A stretch of 64,000 nucleotides of DNA from G958296245 sp965262055. Its GTDB lineage: Bacteria > Chloroflexota > Dehalococcoidia > Lucifugimonadales > G958296245. How positions within the stretch are numbered: position 1 is the stretch's first letter; each line of letters starts with the position of its first letter. This document shows positions 61,828 through 64,000 of this stretch, piece by piece. The notes under the pieces are model-generated. The model saw nothing but the letters and a program-made list of their open reading frames with translations, was not told the DNA's origin and made no database searches. The DNA lies in assembly GCA_965262055.1 (NCBI GenBank), contig CBDHEI010000002.1, positions 3,224,001-3,288,000 of the forward strand. Direction: 5' to 3'. The translations under genes were made by a program, and so were the position numbers.

Positions 61828-62460
61828 CTACCGTTGCTTGTCCGGGGTCGTAGGCGATTCCGTTGGTTTTGTCGTTATATTTAGGTTTGATCCGGCGAGC
61901 CTTTCGACGTACTTGGCCAGGATGTCGACCTCTATGTTCACGAGGTCGCCGACCTCGCGCAGGCCCAGCGTAGTCTCGTTTCTCGTAAACGGTATGACAG
62001 TGAAGCTGAACCCATCGCGGTAACAGTCTACAACCGTGAGGCTGATACCGTCCACCGCCACGAATCCCTTCTGCACGACGTAGCGCAGCAGCTCCGGGCG
62101 CAGCGCCACCCTGACCAGAAGGGCCGCGCCGTCGACGCGCACCGATTCGATCCTGCCTGTGCCGTCGACGTGGCCCTGCACGACGTGGCCGTCGAGGCGG
62201 CCCGCCGCCGGCACGGGGCGCTCCAGGTTAACGCTGGAGCCTGCTTCCAGTGAGCCCAGGTTCGTACGGCGCAGCGTCTCGGGCACCACGTCCACGTCGA
62301 AGCTGCGCTGGTCAAGGCGGGTGACGGTAAGGCAGACCCCATTGACGTTGATGCTCGCTCCGAGGCTGAGGTCTTCCATGACCTTGGAGGCGCGGACGGA
62401 GATGCCACTGGGCGTGGCGGTCTCGACGCGGCCCATCTCTTCCACTATTCCGGTGAACAT
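61828..62460 (-). CDS. ribE: riboflavin synthase, alpha chain
   Basis: 210 residues from the M-F-T-G-I start at 62460. The two lumazine-binding repeats are visible: 'INVNGVCLTVTRLDQRSFDV' and 'VAVDGISLTVVDCYRDGFSF', each followed by 'ETLRRTNLG' or 'TRNETTLG'. It dismutates two lumazines to riboflavin. The C-terminal 'NLNITTKPTESPTTPDKQR' tail is loose. The start is 13 bases after the ribD stop. Confidence 0.94.
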   Translation of the reverse strand: MFTGIVEEMGRVETATPSGISVRASKVMEDLSLGASINVNGVCLTVTRLDQRSFDVDVVPETLRRTNLGSLEAGSSVNLERPVPAAGRLDGHVVQGHVDGTGRIESVRVDGAALLVRVALRPELLRYVVQKGFVAVDGISLTVVDCYRDGFSFTVIPFTRNETTLGLREVGDLVNIEVDILAKYVERLAGSNLNITTKPTESPTTPDKQR

Positions 62461-62473
62461 CCCATATCCTCCG

Positions 62474-63553
62474 TCAGCAGTAGCCGATGATGCAGGTGTC
62501 GCGCCCGAAGCGGGCGACGCGCAGCTTCTCCAGCCGGAGGGCGTCGGACAGGCGCTCGACGCCCAGGCCTCCGACGGGGGAGGGGGCACCGTTACCGCCT
62601 ATGATTACGGGGGCGACGAAGGCGACCACCTTGTCTACTAGGCCCAGATCGAACAGTGAGCCCAGCAGCGTGCCGCCTCCCTCGACCATCACACCGCATA
62701 CGCCCCTGCTTCCGAGGCGGCGCAGGGTAGCATGGAGGTCGACACCTCCGTCGCTTCCTGGGACCTCTACCAACTCCGCGCCGGCGCCGGCGAGCCGGGC
62801 GGCGGCCTCGGGGCCAGCCCGCGCTACCGCGATCAGCGTGTTTCCGGGCTCCCGCAGGAGTCTGGCTCCCGGCGGCGTCCTGGCCCGGCTGTCCACGATG
62901 ACGCGCAGGGGCTGGCGCTCGTTGGGGTTTCCTTTCTCGTCCCTAGCCGTCAGAAGGGGGTCGTCCGCCAGTACGGTGTTAATGCCCGCCATGACGGCGT
63001 CTGACGCCGCCCTGAGGCGGTGCGTCTCCCACCTGGCGCGGTCGGTGGTTATCCACTTCGAGTCGCCGGTGCGGGTGGCGATCTTGCCGTCCAGGCTGAC
63101 GGCGAACTTCGCGGTCACGAACGGCATGCCGGTCGTGGCGTGCTTCAGGTAGGCCTCGATCATCCTCTCGGCGGCCCCCGCCTGTTCTCCGACGCGGACG
63201 CGGACGCCTGCCTCCTCGAGCCGTTCCAGGCCCAGGCCGGTCACGTTGGGGTTCGGGTCCCGCACCGCGGCGTGCAGCTCCGCTATGCCAGCGGCGATGA
63301 GCGCCTCGGTGCATGGCTTGGTGCGGCCGAAGTGGTTGCAGGGCTCCAAGGTGGTGTACATGCTTGCACCGGCAGCCATTTCGCCAGCCTCCCGCAGCGC
63401 GACGATCTCGGCGTGTTCGTGTCCGGGGGATTGGGTCCAGCCTCTGCCGACTACCTCGCCGTCTCTCACGATTACTGCGCCCACTGCTGGATTCGGGCTG
63501 ACGGAGCCAAGCGCGCGCCTGGCCAGCGAGAGGGCGAGGCGCATGTGGCTCAT
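62474..63553 (-). CDS. ribD: bifunctional riboflavin deaminase/reductase
   Basis: 359 residues from the ATG at 63553, directly after the upstream stop (TGATATG); a Met three codons later is possible, while 68 earlier codons are out of frame with the neighbour. The deaminase domain has H-A-E in 'GHEHAEIVALREAG' and 'PCNHFGRTKPCTEALIAAG' for zinc. The reductase domain includes 'KFAVSLDGKIATRTGDSKWI' and 'GVMVEGGGTLLGSLF'. It carries out the second and third steps of riboflavin synthesis. Confidence 0.94.
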   Translation of the reverse strand: MSHMRLALSLARRALGSVSPNPAVGAVIVRDGEVVGRGWTQSPGHEHAEIVALREAGEMAAGASMYTTLEPCNHFGRTKPCTEALIAAGIAELHAAVRDPNPNVTGLGLERLEEAGVRVRVGEQAGAAERMIEAYLKHATTGMPFVTAKFAVSLDGKIATRTGDSKWITTDRARWETHRLRAASDAVMAGINTVLADDPLLTARDEKGNPNERQPLRVIVDSRARTPPGARLLREPGNTLIAVARAGPEAAARLAGAGAELVEVPGSDGGVDLHATLRRLGSRGVCGVMVEGGGTLLGSLFDLGLVDKVVAFVAPVIIGGNGAPSPVGGLGVERLSDALRLEKLRVARFGRDTCIIGYC

Positions 63554-63554
63554 A

Positions 63555-64000
63555 TCAGCTTGTCGGACTCGGCCTGGGTGGGGTGAGAAGGCTAGCCTGC
63601 GCAGAGGCGTAGCACTCGAGCCGGGTGGCTTCGAACAGCTTTTTCCTGTTCGCTGCGTTCGGACCGCCCCTACCGTAGCACCAGTTCTCCACCGTCTTTT
63701 TCGGTACCCCGAACTCGGCGGAGAATCTGGCGACGCTCCCTTCGTACTCACTCTCATCGAGCCATCTACGCAGATCGGTGGTCTCTTCGGCGTAGGGTTT
63801 GGGTGGTCGTCGGCCCTCGCGAAAGTCTAAGTGCGAACGGGAGGCCGTGGGACCCACCTGACCTTGGTACTTGCTGCCGAGGCTGCTGCTCCCGTATGGG
63901 CGCTCCGCGGGGGTGGTGAGACGGAGGAAGGATATCTGGCTGATCCTCATTCCGTAGTAGAGAGCGATGCGGGCGTTGGCGACGTTGCTGATCTCCAGAG
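63555..64000 (-). CDS. dcd: dCTP deaminase (Dcd) with C-terminal HTH-like extension (partial)
   Basis: The 5' end lies outside the window; 147 codons are visible, starting in 'LEISNVANARIALYYGM'. Residues to about 62 match the C-terminus of dCTP deaminases of the bifunctional deaminase/dUTPase type: 'TTPAERPYGS', 'KYQGQVGPTASRSHLDF'. Dcd normally ends there. Here ~85 more residues follow, with a helix-turn-helix-like block 'FSAEFGVPKKTVENWCYGRG' and 'NAANRKKLFEATRLEC'. The stop is one base before the ribD ATG, so ribD translation is coupled to this protein. An XRE-like fold is my inference. Confidence 0.75.
   Translation of the reverse strand, partial: LEISNVANARIALYYGMRISQISFLRLTTPAERPYGSSSLGSKYQGQVGPTASRSHLDFREGRRPPKPYAEETTDLRRWLDESEYEGSVARFSAEFGVPKKTVENWCYGRGGPNAANRKKLFEATRLECYASAQASLLTPPRPSPTS

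Noticed and set aside
63554..64000. FMN riboswitch ahead of the riboflavin genes
   Set aside because: The ribD start is one base from the upstream stop and no RFN-like conserved stems are visible in the window; one could exist beyond base 64000.

Overview
The window is GC-rich, densely coded bacterial chromosome. It most resembles Chloroflexota, class Dehalococcoidia (SAR202-like). The grounds are inference from gene content: substrate-binding lipoproteins with a long Val/Glu 'EVVREVEV' linker after the lipid cysteine, many sugar-acid enzymes, nickel superoxide dismutase and several VWA-domain proteins. No rRNA, ribosomal protein or CRISPR array is present to test this. Two tRNA genes (Glu-CTC, Gln-CTG) lie at 58.7-58.9 kb.

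Layout. 0-2.9 kb: two YfbK-like VWA proteins flanking a small membrane protein. 2.9-4.6 kb: IS1380-family element, copy A. 5.0-11.5 kb: an oxidative deoxysugar (L-fucose/L-rhamnose type) cluster of aldo/keto reductase, mutarotase and lactonase, convergent with a glycoside-hydrolase-like protein, a solute-binding protein without a signal peptide, and a DapA-fold protein lacking the usual catalytic residues. 11.6-20.3 kb: a methyltransferase fusion, then a leftward run of peptide-type binding protein, permeases, deformylase, gamma-glutamyltransferase, PIG-L-like protein and a small unknown. 20.4-29.5 kb: a leftward Pho locus (phoB-phoR-uppP, Pho box, tandem-duplicated pstS, pstCAB, phoU) ending in a half-aquaporin and arsC. 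29.6-38.5 kb: another binding protein, a lone DppD-type ATPase with a NEW3-type membrane protein, M1 aminopeptidase, crotonase and NiSOD. 38.6-40.3 kb: IS copy B. 40.5-47.3 kb: sugar transferase, HpcH-type aldolase, uronate-dehydrogenase-like epimerase, Ldh2-type dehydrogenase, an acidic unknown, a 630-bp inverted-repeat element and a sulfatase-fold hydrolase. 47.4-49.3 kb: a different IS1380-family element. 49.4-56.0 kb: HtrA-like protease, MoxR, DUF58, BatA-like and BatB-like genes, the last cut by IS copy C. 56.4-58.7 kb: a ThDP enzyme and a GNAT gene with an internal amber codon. 59-64 kb: a leftward run of dcd-HTH fusion, ribD, ribE, ribBA, ribH and meaB.

How the genes work together. The AKR, lactonase and mutarotase would oxidise a free deoxyhexose to its aldonate, and the enzymes at 41-44 kb are of types used on the resulting sugar acids. 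The pho/pst block is a complete phosphate-starvation module with its own operator. MoxR-DUF58-VWA forms a Bat-like module that IS copy C has broken at its last gene.

Most unusual points: two related, apparently leaderless small reading frames with matching promoter architecture (4.7 and 56.2 kb); a dCTP deaminase with a C-terminal helix-turn-helix extension; a double-domain PstS; inverted repeats that cover the transposase ribosome-binding site in both IS types; and a 630-bp terminal-inverted-repeat element carrying a LamG-like reading frame.
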